Assembly (NCBI RefSeq): GCF_011758655.1
Contig: NZ_JAAMPA010000001.1
Coordinates: forward strand, 2,418,001-2,482,000
Direction: 5' to 3'
Length of the DNA: 64,000 nt
Origin: Modestobacter marinus
GTDB taxonomy: Bacteria; Actinomycetota; Actinomycetes; Mycobacteriales; Geodermatophilaceae
Shown: positions 28,469 to 37,548 of the stretch, piece by piece
How positions within the stretch are numbered: the stretch's first letter is position 1
Layout: each line of letters opens with the position of its first letter
Notes under the pieces: model-generated
The model's input: the letters and a program-made list of their open reading frames with translations, nothing else
Told to the model about the DNA's origin: nothing
Database searches by the model: none
Program-made: the position numbers and the translations under genes

Positions 28469-30814
28469 GTGAGCGAGAGCACCGACCTCATCGACGGCGC
28501 GCCCGACGCCGCCCCGTCCGACGAGGCAGCTGCCGGCAGCGGGACGGCTCCCCGTTCGCGCCGCCGTGGCAGCGGACTGGCCGGCATGCTGCTGCCCGAG
28601 CTGCAGCGCCTGGCCGGCGAACTGGGCATCCCCGGCACCGGCAAGATGCGCAAGAGCGACCTCGTCGCCGCCATCTCCGAGCGCCAGGTGGGCGCCGAGC
28701 CGGCCACCGCCCCGACCGTGCCCGCCCCCCGCGCCGACGAGAGCCGCACGGCTCCGGCCGCGCCCCTGGAGGCCCCGGTCAGCGGCGGTGCCAACGGCGG
28801 TCCGACGCCCGCTCCCGGCACCGACGCGACGGCCACCGACGCCGCCACCACCACGGACACCGCCGCCACCGACGCCGCCCCCAGCGAGCCGGCCCCCACG
28901 GGCCGCCGTCGCCGCGGGGCCAGCCGTCCGGCCGGCGCGCCGACCGTCGACTCCCCGGCCGGCGGTACCGCAGCCCCGGTCACCGCGGACGAGACCGCGG
29001 AGCCGGCTCCGGCCCAGGGGAGCGACCCGGCGCCGTCCGACAGCCGCACCGACGGCGACCGGCCGCAGCGCAGCCGCAACCGTGCCGACCGCGGCCCCCG
29101 GGACGGCGGCGAGCGCGACGAGCGCGGCAGCCGCGACGCCGGCAACCGCGACTCGGCCAGCCGCGACGGCGGCAACCGTGACTCGGCCAGCCGCGAGGAG
29201 CGGGGCAACCGCGACGGCGAGCGCGAGGACCGCAGCCGCGACTCCGGCTCCCGCGACGAGCGCGGCAACCGCGAGGACCGCAGCCGTGACGACCGCGGCC
29301 GCGAGGACCGGAACCGGGACTCCGCCGGCCGGGACGAGCGGGGCGGCCGCGACGGCGCCGACCGGGACGGCGAGCGCGGCGGGCGCAACCGCGGCGACGG
29401 CGACTCCGGTCGGCCGGGCCGCAACAACCGGGACGGCAACCGCAACGACGGCCCGGGCAACCGCAACGACGGCCCCGGCAACCGCAACGACGGCCCGGGC
29501 AACCGCAACGACGGCCGCAACGACACCCGGGATCCCCGGAACGACGAGGACGACGACGACTTCGAGGGCGGCCGCGGTCGCCGTGGCCGTCGGTACCGCG
29601 ACCGCAACCGGCGCGGTGGCAGCACCGGCGGGCGCGAGCGTTTCGACCAGGGCGAGCCCACCGTCAGCGAGGACGACGTCCTGCTCCCGGTGGCGGGCAT
29701 CCTGGACGTGCTGGACAGCTACGCGTTCGTCCGCACGTCGGGGTACCTGACCGGCCCGAACGACGTCTACGTCTCGCTGTCCCAGGTGCGCCGGTACGGC
29801 CTGCGCCGCGGTGACGCCATCACCGGTGCGGTCCGCCAGCCCCGTGAGGGCGAGAAGAAGGACAAGTACAACGCACTGGTCCGGCTGGACTCGGTGAACG
29901 GGCTGGACCCGGAGCAGGCGCGCAACCGCCCCGAGTTCACCAAGCTGACCCCGCTCTACCCGCAGGACCGCCTGCGGCTGGAGACCGAGTCGCACCTGAT
30001 GACGACGCGGCTCATCGACCTGGTCATGCCGATCGGCAAGGGCCAGCGGGCGCTGATCGTCAGCCCGCCGAAGGCCGGCAAGACGATGGTGCTGCAGTCG
30101 ATCGCCAACGCGATCACGACCAACAACCCCGAGGTCCACCTCATGGTGGTGCTGGTCGACGAGCGGCCCGAAGAGGTCACCGACATGCAGCGCTCGGTGA
30201 AGGGGGAGGTCATCGCCTCGACCTTCGACCGGCCGCCGGCCGACCACACCACGGTCGCCGAGCTGTCGATCGAGCGGGCCAAGCGTCTGGTCGAGATGGG
30301 TCACGACGTCGTCGTCCTGCTGGACTCGATCACCCGGCTGGGCCGCGCCTACAACCTGGCGGCCCCCGCCAGCGGGCGCATCCTCTCCGGTGGTGTCGAC
30401 TCCACGGCGCTCTACCCGCCGAAGCGCTTCCTCGGTGCCGCCCGCAACATCGAGAACGGCGGCTCGCTGACGATCATCGCCTCGGCGCTGGTCGAGACCG
30501 GTTCGACGATGGACACGGTCATCTTCGAGGAGTTCAAGGGCACCGGGAACGCCGAGATCAAGCTGGACCGCCGGCTCGCCGACAAGCGGGTCTTCCCGGC
30601 GGTCGACGTGAACGCCTCGGGCACCCGCAAGGAGGAGATCCTCCTCTCGCCCGACGAGCTGGCGATCGTGATCAAGCTCCGCCGGGTGCTGTCGGCCCTG
30701 GAGCCCCAGCAGGCCCTGGAGCTGCTGCTCGACCGGATGCGCAAGACGCGCAACAACATCGAGTTCCTGATGCAGGTCCAGAAGACCACCCTGGGCGTGA
30801 ACGAGAAGGAATGA
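28469..30814 (+). CDS. rho: Transcription termination factor Rho
   Basis: 781 residues, nearly twice E. coli Rho (419). Residues ~36-70 are the Rho_N helical domain (LLPELQRLAGELGIP); ~75-400 is a low-complexity insert, first Ala/Pro/Thr-rich and then an Arg/Asp/Asn/Gly-rich tract with tandem GNRNDGP units; residues from ~403 form the cold-shock RNA-binding fold (FVRTSGYL) and the hexameric ATPase with Walker A PPKAGKTMV (Lys538), Walker B VVLLDSITRLGRAYN and the R- and Q-loops. Actinobacterial Rho proteins are known to carry such disordered inserts, which add RNA affinity. GTG start with a GGGAAGG site. Confidence 0.96.
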   Translation: MSESTDLIDGAPDAAPSDEAAAGSGTAPRSRRRGSGLAGMLLPELQRLAGELGIPGTGKMRKSDLVAAISERQVGAEPATAPTVPAPRADESRTAPAAPLEAPVSGGANGGPTPAPGTDATATDAATTTDTAATDAAPSEPAPTGRRRRGASRPAGAPTVDSPAGGTAAPVTADETAEPAPAQGSDPAPSDSRTDGDRPQRSRNRADRGPRDGGERDERGSRDAGNRDSASRDGGNRDSASREERGNRDGEREDRSRDSGSRDERGNREDRSRDDRGREDRNRDSAGRDERGGRDGADRDGERGGRNRGDGDSGRPGRNNRDGNRNDGPGNRNDGPGNRNDGPGNRNDGRNDTRDPRNDEDDDDFEGGRGRRGRRYRDRNRRGGSTGGRERFDQGEPTVSEDDVLLPVAGILDVLDSYAFVRTSGYLTGPNDVYVSLSQVRRYGLRRGDAITGAVRQPREGEKKDKYNALVRLDSVNGLDPEQARNRPEFTKLTPLYPQDRLRLETESHLMTTRLIDLVMPIGKGQRALIVSPPKAGKTMVLQSIANAITTNNPEVHLMVVLVDERPEEVTDMQRSVKGEVIASTFDRPPADHTTVAELSIERAKRLVEMGHDVVVLLDSITRLGRAYNLAAPASGRILSGGVDSTALYPPKRFLGAARNIENGGSLTIIASALVETGSTMDTVIFEEFKGTGNAEIKLDRRLADKRVFPAVDVNASGTRKEEILLSPDELAIVIKLRRVLSALEPQQALELLLDRMRKTRNNIEFLMQVQKTTLGVNEKE
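29435..29518 (+). repeat. Four 21-bp tandem repeats in rho
   Basis: Four near-identical units of GGCAACCGCAACGACGGCCC plus one base encode four GNRNDG(P/R) heptads. Units begin at 29435, 29456, 29477 and 29498. In-frame units allow copy number to change without breaking the protein. Confidence 0.9.
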
Positions 30815-30819
30815 CGCTC

Positions 30820-30853
30820 CTCCCGCCCCCGTCGCACGCGGTGGGGGCGGGAG
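30820..30853 (+). terminator. Terminator after rho
   Basis: CTCCCGCCCCC and GGGGGCGGGAG form an 11-bp stem with a 12-base loop, five bases after the stop. Confidence 0.75.
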
Positions 30854-30972
30854 CGGCACCTCACGTCCGGGCACCTCGCCAGGGACGTACACTGGCCGAC
30901 TGAGCCTCTGCCGCCGCCCCGCGGCGGTGATCGAACCAGCAGACCCCGAGACCAGAGAGAGGGTGTACCGGC

Positions 30973-31203
30973 ATGAAGGCCGACATCCACCCGCAGTACA
31001 ACGTCACCGAGGTGACCTGTGGTTGCGGGAACACGTTCACCACCCGCAGCACCTCGCCGACCGGTCAGCTGACCGTCGAGGTCTGCTCGGCGTGCCACCC
31101 CTTCTACACCGGCAAGCAGAAGATCCTGGACACCGGTGGCCGCGTCGCCCGCTTCGAGAAGCGGTTCGGCAAGCGCGCTGCCGGCACCCCCGCCGGCCAG
31201 TAG
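30973..31203 (+). CDS. rpmE: 50S ribosomal protein L31 (zinc-binding form)
   Basis: 76 residues. The four zinc ligands are Cys16, Cys18, Cys38 and Cys41 (CGC...CSAC), so this is the C+ type that is replaced by the cysteine-free paralog under zinc starvation. The motifs HPxY (HPQY) and HPFYTGKQK match the family. A GAGAGAGGG site stands before the ATG. Its place between rho and prfA is conserved in actinobacteria. Terminators on both sides indicate a separate transcript. Confidence 0.97.
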   Translation: MKADIHPQYNVTEVTCGCGNTFTTRSTSPTGQLTVEVCSACHPFYTGKQKILDTGGRVARFEKRFGKRAAGTPAGQ

Positions 31204-31210
31204 CACCTCC

Positions 31211-31255
31211 GACGGCGCCCGCGCCGCCCTGCACCAGGGCGGCGCGGGCGCCGTC
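31211..31255 (+). terminator. Very strong terminator after rpmE
   Basis: A perfect 21-bp stem, GACGGCGCCCGCGCCGCCCTG against its complement, closed by the loop CAC, seven bases after the stop. It separates rpmE from prfA. Confidence 0.85.
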
Positions 31256-31309
31256 GTCATGTCCGCCCCCGTCCGCGGCCTGTCGGGACGCACAGCAGGA
31301 GGAGTGCCC

Positions 31310-32389
31310 GTGAGCAGCAGCACCGGAGCCGGCAGCGACCGGCTCGCCGGCCTGCTCGCCGAGCACCGCGAGCTGGAGGCCGAGCTCGCCGACCCGGCGG
31401 TGCACGCCGACGCCGCGCGGGCCCGCCGGCTGGGCCGGCGGTACGCGCAGCTCGCCCCGGTCGTGGAGACCGCCCGGGCCCTCGACGCCGCGACCGACGA
31501 CCTCGCCGCCGCTCGGGAGCTCGCCGGGGAGGACCCGTCCTTCGCCGCGGAGGCCGAGGAGCTGGCGGGCAGCGTCGGTGAGCTGACCGGCCGGCTCACC
31601 GAGCTGCTGCTGCCCAAGGACCCCGACGACGACAAGGACGTCATCCTCGAGATCAAGGCGGGGGAGGGCGGGGCGGAGTCGGCGCTGTTCGCCGGGGACC
31701 TGCTGCGGATGTACCTGCGCTACGCGGAGCGGCGCGGCTGGGCGACCGAGGTCCTCGACGCCGTGCCGGCCGAACTGGGCGGGTACAAGGACGTCGCGGT
31801 GGCGATCAAGTCGCGCACCGACGAGGGGATCTTCGCCCGGCTGAAGTTCGAGGCCGGCGTGCACCGCGTGCAGCGGGTCCCGGTCACCGAGTCCCAGGGC
31901 CGGATCCACACCTCGGCGGCCGGGGTGCTCGTGCTCCCCGAGGCCGAGGAGGTCGACGTCAGCGTCGACCCGAACGACCTGCGCATCGACGTCTTCCGCT
32001 CCTCCGGGCCCGGCGGGCAGAGCGTCAACACCACCGACTCCGCGGTGCGGATCACGCACCTGCCGTCCGGGATCGTGGTCAGCTCGCAGAACGAGAAGAG
32101 CCAGCTGCAGAACCGCGAGTCGGCGCTGCGGGTGCTGCGCTCCCGGCTGCTCGCCGCCGCCCGGGAGGAGGCCGCCGCCACCGCCTCGGACCAGCGGCGC
32201 AGCCAGGTGCGCACGGTCGACCGCAGCGAGCGGGTGCGCACCTACAACTTCGCGGAGAACCGCATCGCCGACCACCGGGTCGGTTTCAAGGCGCACAACC
32301 TCGACCAGGTGCTGGACGGCGACCTCGACCCGGTCCTGGACGCGCTGACCGCGGCCGCGACCGCCGAGCTGCTGGCGGCCGGCTCCTGA
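31310..32389 (+). CDS. prfA: Peptide chain release factor 1
   Basis: 359 residues. RF1 reads UAA and UAG and releases the peptide. The GGQ motif at residues 235-237 lies in [20 protein letters not shown], and the region before it carries the domain 2/4 sequence of RF1. AGGAGGAG five bases before GTG at 31310 fixes the start. Its stop overlaps the apparent CTG start of prmC, whose product methylates this GGQ glutamine. Confidence 0.96.
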   Translation: MSSSTGAGSDRLAGLLAEHRELEAELADPAVHADAARARRLGRRYAQLAPVVETARALDAATDDLAAARELAGEDPSFAAEAEELAGSVGELTGRLTELLLPKDPDDDKDVILEIKAGEGGAESALFAGDLLRMYLRYAERRGWATEVLDAVPAELGGYKDVAVAIKSRTDEGIFARLKFEAGVHRVQRVPVTESQGRIHTSAAGVLVLPEAEEVDVSVDPNDLRIDVFRSSGPGGQSVNTTDSAVRITHLPSGIVVSSQNEKSQLQNRESALRVLRSRLLAAAREEAAATASDQRRSQVRTVDRSERVRTYNFAENRIADHRVGFKAHNLDQVLDGDLDPVLDALTAAATAELLAAGS

Positions 32390-33258
32390 ACGCCCGCACG
32401 CTGCTCGCCGACGCCGCCCGGCGGCTGGCCGACGCCGGCATCGAGTCGCCCCGGGTGGACGCCGAGCTGCTGCTGGCCGCCGTCCTCGGGGTGACGCGCA
32501 CGGCCCTGCTGACCCTCGGCGAGCTCCCCGCCGCGCAGGCGGCCCGGTACGCCGCGCTGCTCGACGAGCGCGCCGCGCGCGTGCCCCTGCAGCACCTCAC
32601 CGGGACCGCGCCCTTCCGCCACCTCGAGCTCTCGGTCGGTCCGGGGGTCTTCGTGCCGCGCCCGGAGACCGAGCTGGTCGCCGGCTGGGTGCTGAGCCGG
32701 ATCGCCGGGCTGGCCGCGCCCACCGTCGTCGACCTGGGGGCCGGCTCCGGTGCGATCGCGCTCGCGGTGGCCAACGAGCACCCCGGCGCCCGGGTCGTGG
32801 CCGTCGAGCGGGACGCCGCGGCGATCGAGTGGACCCGGCACAACGCCGCCACCCGTGCCGCCGCCGGTGACACCCCGGTCGAGGTGCTGGCCGGTGACAT
32901 GACCGACCGGGCGCTGCTGACCGGGCTGGACGGGCTGGTCGACGTCGTCGTCTCCAACCCGCCGTACGTGCCCGACGGTGCCCGGTTGCCCCGCGAGGTC
33001 ACCGAGCACGACCCGCCGCTGGCGCTGTGGGGCGGTCCGGACGGGCTGGACGTCGTCCGCGGGCTGCTGGGCACCGCCGCCCGGCTGCTGCGCCCGGGCG
33101 GCTGGCTGGGCATCGAGCACGCCGACCAGCAGGGGAGTGCGCTGCCGGCGCTGCTCCGGGCCCACGGCGGCTGGACCGACGTCGCCGACCACCGTGACCT
33201 GGCCGACCGGCCGCGCTACACGACGGCTCAGCTGGGCGGGCACCACGCAGCGCGGTGA
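32386..33258 (+). CDS. prmC: Release factor glutamine methyltransferase (CTG start)
   Basis: 290 residues. PrmC (HemK) uses S-adenosylmethionine to methylate the GGQ glutamine of release factors. The AdoMet motif is [16 protein letters not shown], and the substrate-binding NPPY lies at Asn191 ([11 protein letters not shown]). The N-terminal helical domain ([20 protein letters not shown]) begins only if translation starts at the CTG at 32386, which overlaps the prfA stop (CTGA). No ATG, GTG or TTG occurs in frame upstream, and the next GTG (32455) would delete half that domain. Its 3' end overlaps the convergent lipoprotein gene by 31 bases. Confidence 0.9.
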   Translation: MNARTLLADAARRLADAGIESPRVDAELLLAAVLGVTRTALLTLGELPAAQAARYAALLDERAARVPLQHLTGTAPFRHLELSVGPGVFVPRPETELVAGWVLSRIAGLAAPTVVDLGAGSGAIALAVANEHPGARVVAVERDAAAIEWTRHNAATRAAAGDTPVEVLAGDMTDRALLTGLDGLVDVVVSNPPYVPDGARLPREVTEHDPPLALWGGPDGLDVVRGLLGTAARLLRPGGWLGIEHADQQGSALPALLRAHGGWTDVADHRDLADRPRYTTAQLGGHHAAR

Positions 33259-34049
33259 CCCGGGCTGCCGGCGACGGAGACGAGCAGGTCCCGGCGCTGC
33301 ACGCTGATGCCCGGCACGGCGCACGCCCGCTCGAAGCCGGCGTCGGTGTACTCGACGTCGATCACCGCACCGCCGTGGACGTCGGTGTAGGCGGCGCACT
33401 CGGCGTACTGCCCGCAGTCCTCGGTCACCGCGAAGTCGAACCCGAGGCCGGCGCCGGTCAGGTCAGGGGCGTTCTTCTGCGCGATCGTGAGCCCGGCCCG
33501 GTGGGCGCGCTGGACCAGCAGCTCGGCCATCGCGGTGGCGTCCGTGACGTCCAGCAGCCCCCCGGACCGGGTCCAGCTGTCCAGGTTGTCCGGCTCGACC
33601 GCGTCGAAGCCGTCGGCGGCGCAGCCGTCCACCCACGGACCGACGACACCGAGCACCGCCGCCCGCGACTCCGCGGTCGAGATGTCCAGCAGGAACTCGT
33701 CGGGCCAGTCCGGGTCGGCGACCCGGTGACCGGCGGCGTCGTGCAGCAGCAGCTCCTCCGGCCACGTGGCAGCACCGCCAGGCTGGGTCTGGAACGCGTT
33801 GACGTAGCACGCCGACCACAGCCCGGCCGCCGGCCGGTCGGTGCGGTCCCGGACCACCCCGTCGACCCCCTCGGCGGGTGGGTGGGCGCCGCCGAGCTGG
33901 TAGTCGACCCGGGCACCGGGCGGCAGCCCGGGCACCGACGCCGGGACGGTGCCGGGTGCGGCCGCCGTCGTCCCCGGCGTGGGGGCGCCGCAGCCGGTCA
34001 GCGTGGCCACCAGCACCGCGACCGACGCCGCCGACCCCCACCCGTCCAC
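33228..34049 (-). CDS. GH114-like (endo-alpha-1,4-polygalactosaminidase) lipoprotein
   Basis: 273 residues. The N-terminus is a lipoprotein signal ending in the lipobox LTGC (Cys near residue 20), so it is anchored outside the cell. The mature part is a TIM-barrel of the GH114/polygalactosaminidase family: YQLGG, SACYVNAFQT, the acidic motif FDAVEPDNLDSW, IAQKNAPDL and a final EYTDAGF. Family members cleave poly-galactosamine in exopolysaccharides. The GTG at 34049 is the only start before the signal. Its last 31 bases overlap prmC tail to tail. It is flanked by core genes with which it has no evident functional tie, so it looks inserted. Confidence 0.82.
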   Translation of the reverse strand: MDGWGSAASVAVLVATLTGCGAPTPGTTAAAPGTVPASVPGLPPGARVDYQLGGAHPPAEGVDGVVRDRTDRPAAGLWSACYVNAFQTQPGGAATWPEELLLHDAAGHRVADPDWPDEFLLDISTAESRAAVLGVVGPWVDGCAADGFDAVEPDNLDSWTRSGGLLDVTDATAMAELLVQRAHRAGLTIAQKNAPDLTGAGLGFDFAVTEDCGQYAECAAYTDVHGGAVIDVEYTDAGFERACAVPGISVQRRDLLVSVAGSPGHRAAWCPPS

Positions 34050-34062
34050 GGCGAGAAGGTAC

Positions 34063-34080
34063 GTGGGGGAGACTCCCCAC
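34063..34080 (+). other. Hairpin just before the sua5 start
   Basis: GTGGGG and CCCCAC form a 6-bp stem ending two bases before the GTG at 34083. It may hinder ribosome access, or be part of the divergent promoter region, which is only 33 bases long. Confidence 0.3.
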
Positions 34081-34082
34081 CC

Positions 34083-34724
34083 GTGGCTGACGTGTTCGAC
34101 TGCAGTGACCCCGACCAGCGCGAGGCGGGGCTGACCGCTGCCGCCATGGCGCTGTCCCGGGGTGAGCTCGTCCTGATCCCGACCGACACGGTCTACGGGG
34201 TGGCCGCCGACGCGTTCACCCCGGGCGCGGTCGCCCGGCTGCTGGCGGCCAAGAACCGGGGCCGCAACATGCCGGTCCCGGTGCTGGTGGGGGAGGCCTC
34301 CACGCTGGCCGGGCTGGTCGTCACCGTGCCGCAGGTGGCCCACGACCTGGCCGCCGCCTTCTGGCCCGGGGGACTGACCCTGGTGGTGGAGCACGCGCCG
34401 TCGCTGGCCTGGGACCTCGGGGACGCCGAGGGGACGGTCGCCGTCCGGCTGCCGGACGACGACGTGACCCGGGACCTGCTGCGGCGCACCGGCCCGCTGG
34501 CGGTCTCCAGCGCCAACCGCTCCGGCCGCCCGGCCGGCACGACGGCGGCGGAGGCGGCCTACCAGCTGGGCGAGCACGCCGCGGTGGTCCTGGACGGCGG
34601 GCCGCGCACCGGCTCGGCGGCCAGCACGATCGTCGACTGCACGGCCCCGACCCCCCGGGTGCTGCGGCTGGGCGCGGTTGGGCTCGAGCAGCTCCGCGAG
34701 GTCGTCCCCGACATCACGGACTGA
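34083..34724 (+). CDS. L-threonylcarbamoyladenylate synthase (Sua5/YrdC/TsaC)
   Basis: 213 residues. It makes threonylcarbamoyl-AMP from threonine, bicarbonate and ATP for the t6A37 tRNA modification. The YrdC fold is shown by LVLIPTDTVYGVAADA, the KxR-type motif in AAKNRGRNMPVPVLV, WPGGLTLVVE, and SSANRSGRPAGTTA. The C-terminal Sua5 domain is absent, so it is the short form. It corresponds in position to Rv1301 of M. tuberculosis. GTG at 34083 lacks a clear ribosome site. Confidence 0.92.
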   Translation: MADVFDCSDPDQREAGLTAAAMALSRGELVLIPTDTVYGVAADAFTPGAVARLLAAKNRGRNMPVPVLVGEASTLAGLVVTVPQVAHDLAAAFWPGGLTLVVEHAPSLAWDLGDAEGTVAVRLPDDDVTRDLLRRTGPLAVSSANRSGRPAGTTAAEAAYQLGEHAAVVLDGGPRTGSAASTIVDCTAPTPRVLRLGAVGLEQLREVVPDITD

Positions 34725-34840
34725 GCAGCCGCTCCCGGGGGCGAGGGTGCCCCGGGGCGGGCCACGGCCCGCCTCCGGCAGGCCGTCCGCCGCCGGGGCG
34801 CGGAACGGCTCGTCCCACGGGGGACGGCAGCTGCCGCGGT

Positions 34841-34857
34841 GCGATGCGCAGCATCGC
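34841..34857 (+). other. Hairpin upstream of glyA
   Basis: GCGATG and CATCGC enclose a five-base loop about 95 bases before the glyA ATG. The 226-base region between sua5 and glyA holds no gene, and I see no riboswitch core that I can name. Confidence 0.3.
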
Positions 34858-34950
34858 CGTGGCGCAGCGATACCGTGGTGCGACAGCCGCGCGCCCCTCA
34901 TCGACGAGTGCACGCGGGCGCCCGCACCGAGCAGCAGGAGTGCACCCGCG

Positions 34951-36285
34951 ATGAGCACCCCGGCCACCACCCCCTACTGGGGCCCCGACTTCGACGCCCT
35001 GGCCGACTTCGACCCGGAGATCTCCGGCGTCGTCCTCGACGAGCTCGACCGGCTGCGCGGCGGACTGCAGCTGATCGCCAGCGAGAACTTCACCAGCCCC
35101 GCCGTCCTGGCGGCGCTGGGGAGCACGCTGTCGAACAAGTACGCCGAGGGCTACCCGGGCCGCCGGTACTACGGCGGCTGCGAGGTCGTCGACCGGGCCG
35201 AGGAGATCGGCATCGCCCGGGGCAAGGAGCTGTTCGGGGCCGAGCACGTCAACCTGCAGCCGCACTCCGGTGCCAGCGCGAACCTGGCGGCCTACGGCGC
35301 CTTCCTGCAGCCCGGGGACACCCTGCTGGGCATGGCGCTGCCGCACGGCGGGCACCTCACCCACGGCACCAAGGTCTCCTTCTCCGGGAAGTGGTTCAAC
35401 GCCGTCCAGTACGGCGTCGACGAGACGACCGAGCACATCGACTACGACCAGGTCCGCGACCTCGCCCGCGAGCACCGGCCCAAGCTGATCGTGGCCGGCG
35501 GCTCGGCGATCCCGCGGCTGATCGACTTCGCCGCGTTCCGGGAGATCGCCGACGAGGTGGGCGCGATCTTCATGGTCGACGCCGCGCACTTCATCGGCCT
35601 GGTGGCCGGCAAGGCGATCCCCTCGCCGGTGCCCTACGCCGACGTCGTCACCTTCACCACGCACAAGGTGCTGCGCGGCCCGCGTGGCGGGGCCATCGTC
35701 TGCAAGGCCGAGCACGCCAAGGCCATCGACAAGTCGGCCTTCCCGATGATGCAGGGCGGCCCGCTCATGCACGCCATCGCGGCCAAGGCGGTGAACCTCA
35801 AGGAGTGCCTGCAGCCGGAGTACCAGACCTACGCCCGGCAGGTCATCACCAACGCCCAGGCGCTCACCGAGGGCCTGGCTGCCGAGGGGCTGCGGCCGGT
35901 CGCCGGTGGCACCGACACCCACCTGGCGCTGCTCGACCTGCGCCAGGTCACCGACACCGCCGGCGAGCTGGTCACCGGCAAGGTCGCCGAGGCCCGCTGC
36001 GACGCGGCCGGCATCGTGCTGAACAAGAACGCCATCCCCTTCGACCCGCAGCCGGCCTCGGTCGCCTCCGGCGTGCGCGTCGGCAGCCCCTCGGTCACCA
36101 CCCAGGGCATGGTGGAGAGCGACATGAAGTCGATCGCCTCGCTCATCGGCACCGCGATCCGGGACGCCGACGGCTCCCGCACGGCCGACGTCGCGGCCGG
36201 GGTGCGCGAGCTGGTCGGCGCCCACCCTGCTTATCCCCACCCAGCCCCGCCGAACGCGCACCCCGAACCGTCGCGCGTCGGCTGA
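34951..36285 (+). CDS. glyA: Serine hydroxymethyltransferase
   Basis: 444 residues. It interconverts serine and glycine with tetrahydrofolate. The PLP lysine is Lys239 in TFTTHKVLRGPRGG; LIASENFTSPAVL, NKYAEGYPGRRYYGG and LQPHSGASAN are family motifs. The residues MVDAAHFIGLVAG differ slightly from the common DMAHxAGLIA but keep the His and Gly. GCAGGAG lies before the ATG at 34951. The gene sits between sua5 and wecA, where mycobacteria have no glyA, so it is a local insertion or a retained ancestral order. It ends with a Pro-rich tail. Confidence 0.94.
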   Translation: MSTPATTPYWGPDFDALADFDPEISGVVLDELDRLRGGLQLIASENFTSPAVLAALGSTLSNKYAEGYPGRRYYGGCEVVDRAEEIGIARGKELFGAEHVNLQPHSGASANLAAYGAFLQPGDTLLGMALPHGGHLTHGTKVSFSGKWFNAVQYGVDETTEHIDYDQVRDLAREHRPKLIVAGGSAIPRLIDFAAFREIADEVGAIFMVDAAHFIGLVAGKAIPSPVPYADVVTFTTHKVLRGPRGGAIVCKAEHAKAIDKSAFPMMQGGPLMHAIAAKAVNLKECLQPEYQTYARQVITNAQALTEGLAAEGLRPVAGGTDTHLALLDLRQVTDTAGELVTGKVAEARCDAAGIVLNKNAIPFDPQPASVASGVRVGSPSVTTQGMVESDMKSIASLIGTAIRDADGSRTADVAAGVRELVGAHPAYPHPAPPNAHPEPSRVG

Positions 36286-36288
36286 GCC

Positions 36289-37548
36289 GTGCGCGAGTAC
36301 GCCGTCGTCCTCCTCGCCGCCGCGCTGGTCACCTTCCTGGCCACGCCGGTGGTGCGGGTGGCGGCGGTCCGGTTCCGGGTGATGGCTGCGGTCCGTGACC
36401 GGGACGTGCACGTCATCCCCACGCCCCGCGGCGGGGGAGTGGCGATGTACCTCGGCGTGGCCGCCGGCGTGCTCGTCGCCTCGCAGCTGCCCTCGCTGCA
36501 GCGCAGCTTCGAGTTCAGCACCCAGACCATCGCCGTCCTGGTGGCCGGCGGGCTGATCTGCCTGCTCGGGGTGCTCGACGACCGGTTCGGCCTGGACGCG
36601 CTCACCAAGCTCACCGGCCAGATCGCCGCGGCCGGGGTCATGGTGCTGCTCGGCGTGCAGCTGGCCTACGTGTTCCTGCCGGTCGCCGACATCGGCACGC
36701 TGTCCCTGGGCCCGGACGTCGGGGTGCCGGCGACGATCCTGCTGACCGTCCTGACCGTCAACGCGCTGAACTTCATCGACGGGCTGGACGGGCTGGCGGC
36801 CGGGGTCTCGGCGATCGCGGCGCTGGCCTTCTTCGCCTACAGCTACCACCTGGGCCTGGTCGGCTTCGACGACGTGGCCAGTGCGCCCGCGCTCATCACC
36901 GCCGTGCTCGCCGGGGCCTGCCTGGGCTTCCTGCCGCACAACTTCAGCCCGGCCCGGATCTTCATGGGCGACTCCGGCTCGATGCTGGTCGGGCTCATGC
37001 TGTCCGCCGCCGCGGTCTCGGCCACCGGGCAGACCGACTCGCAGACCCTCGGCTCGGCGGCCAACCTGCTGCCGCTGACCCTGCCGCTGCTGGTGCCGAT
37101 CGCGGTGCTGTTCATCCCGTTCATCGACCTGCTGATGGCGGTGGTCCGGCGCAGCATGCGGGGGCAGTCGCCGTTCGCGCCGGACAAGATGCACCTGCAC
37201 CACCGGCTGCTGTCGATCGGTCACTCCCACCGCCGGGCGGTCCTGATCATGTACTTCTGGGCGGCGCTGCTCAGCTTCGGCGCCGTCGCGCTGTCCATCA
37301 CCGGGGGCACCGTGGAGGTCCTCGTCATCGTGGGCGCCCTGCTCGTGGTCGGCGTCGTGGTCGTGCTGAGCCCCCGCGCCCGCCGGGCGGCGATCGCCGC
37401 CCGCGAGGCCGAGCTCGCGGCGATGAAGCAGCGCAGCCGCGCCGCGCACCCGGCCAGCCGGGCGGTCCGGGACGGCGCGGGGACGACGCGTCCCCCGTCG
37501 GCCGTGACGCCGTCCGCGCCGTCCACCCCCGCCGGGGTGCACCGGTGA
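36289..37548 (+). CDS. wecA: Decaprenyl-phosphate GlcNAc-1-phosphate transferase (WecA/Rfe)
   Basis: 419 residues with about 10-11 membrane segments. It transfers GlcNAc-1-phosphate from UDP-GlcNAc to a polyprenyl phosphate and starts cell-wall linkage-unit or polysaccharide synthesis. The motifs are RDVHVIPTPRGGG, the Asp pair LGVLDDRFG, NALNFIDGLDGLAAG, FMGDSGSMLVG and the His-rich DKMHLHHRLLSIGHSHRRA. A basic cytoplasmic tail (~370-419) ends the protein. GTG start three bases after the glyA stop region; the next gene overlaps its stop (GTGA). Position matches rfe (Rv1302) of M. tuberculosis. Confidence 0.92.
   Translation: MREYAVVLLAAALVTFLATPVVRVAAVRFRVMAAVRDRDVHVIPTPRGGGVAMYLGVAAGVLVASQLPSLQRSFEFSTQTIAVLVAGGLICLLGVLDDRFGLDALTKLTGQIAAAGVMVLLGVQLAYVFLPVADIGTLSLGPDVGVPATILLTVLTVNALNFIDGLDGLAAGVSAIAALAFFAYSYHLGLVGFDDVASAPALITAVLAGACLGFLPHNFSPARIFMGDSGSMLVGLMLSAAAVSATGQTDSQTLGSAANLLPLTLPLLVPIAVLFIPFIDLLMAVVRRSMRGQSPFAPDKMHLHHRLLSIGHSHRRAVLIMYFWAALLSFGAVALSITGGTVEVLVIVGALLVVGVVVVLSPRARRAAIAAREAELAAMKQRSRAAHPASRAVRDGAGTTRPPSAVTPSAPSTPAGVHR

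Noticed and set aside
34725-34950. A possible glycine or tetrahydrofolate riboswitch before glyA
   Set aside because: Only one small hairpin is visible and no conserved core of either class could be identified by eye. A covariance search would settle it.
34714-37542. A 942-codon minus-strand frame across glyA and wecA
   Set aside because: It spans two well supported plus-strand genes and has a composition (Gly, Arg, Val, Asp, Gln, His) typical of antisense frames in this genome.
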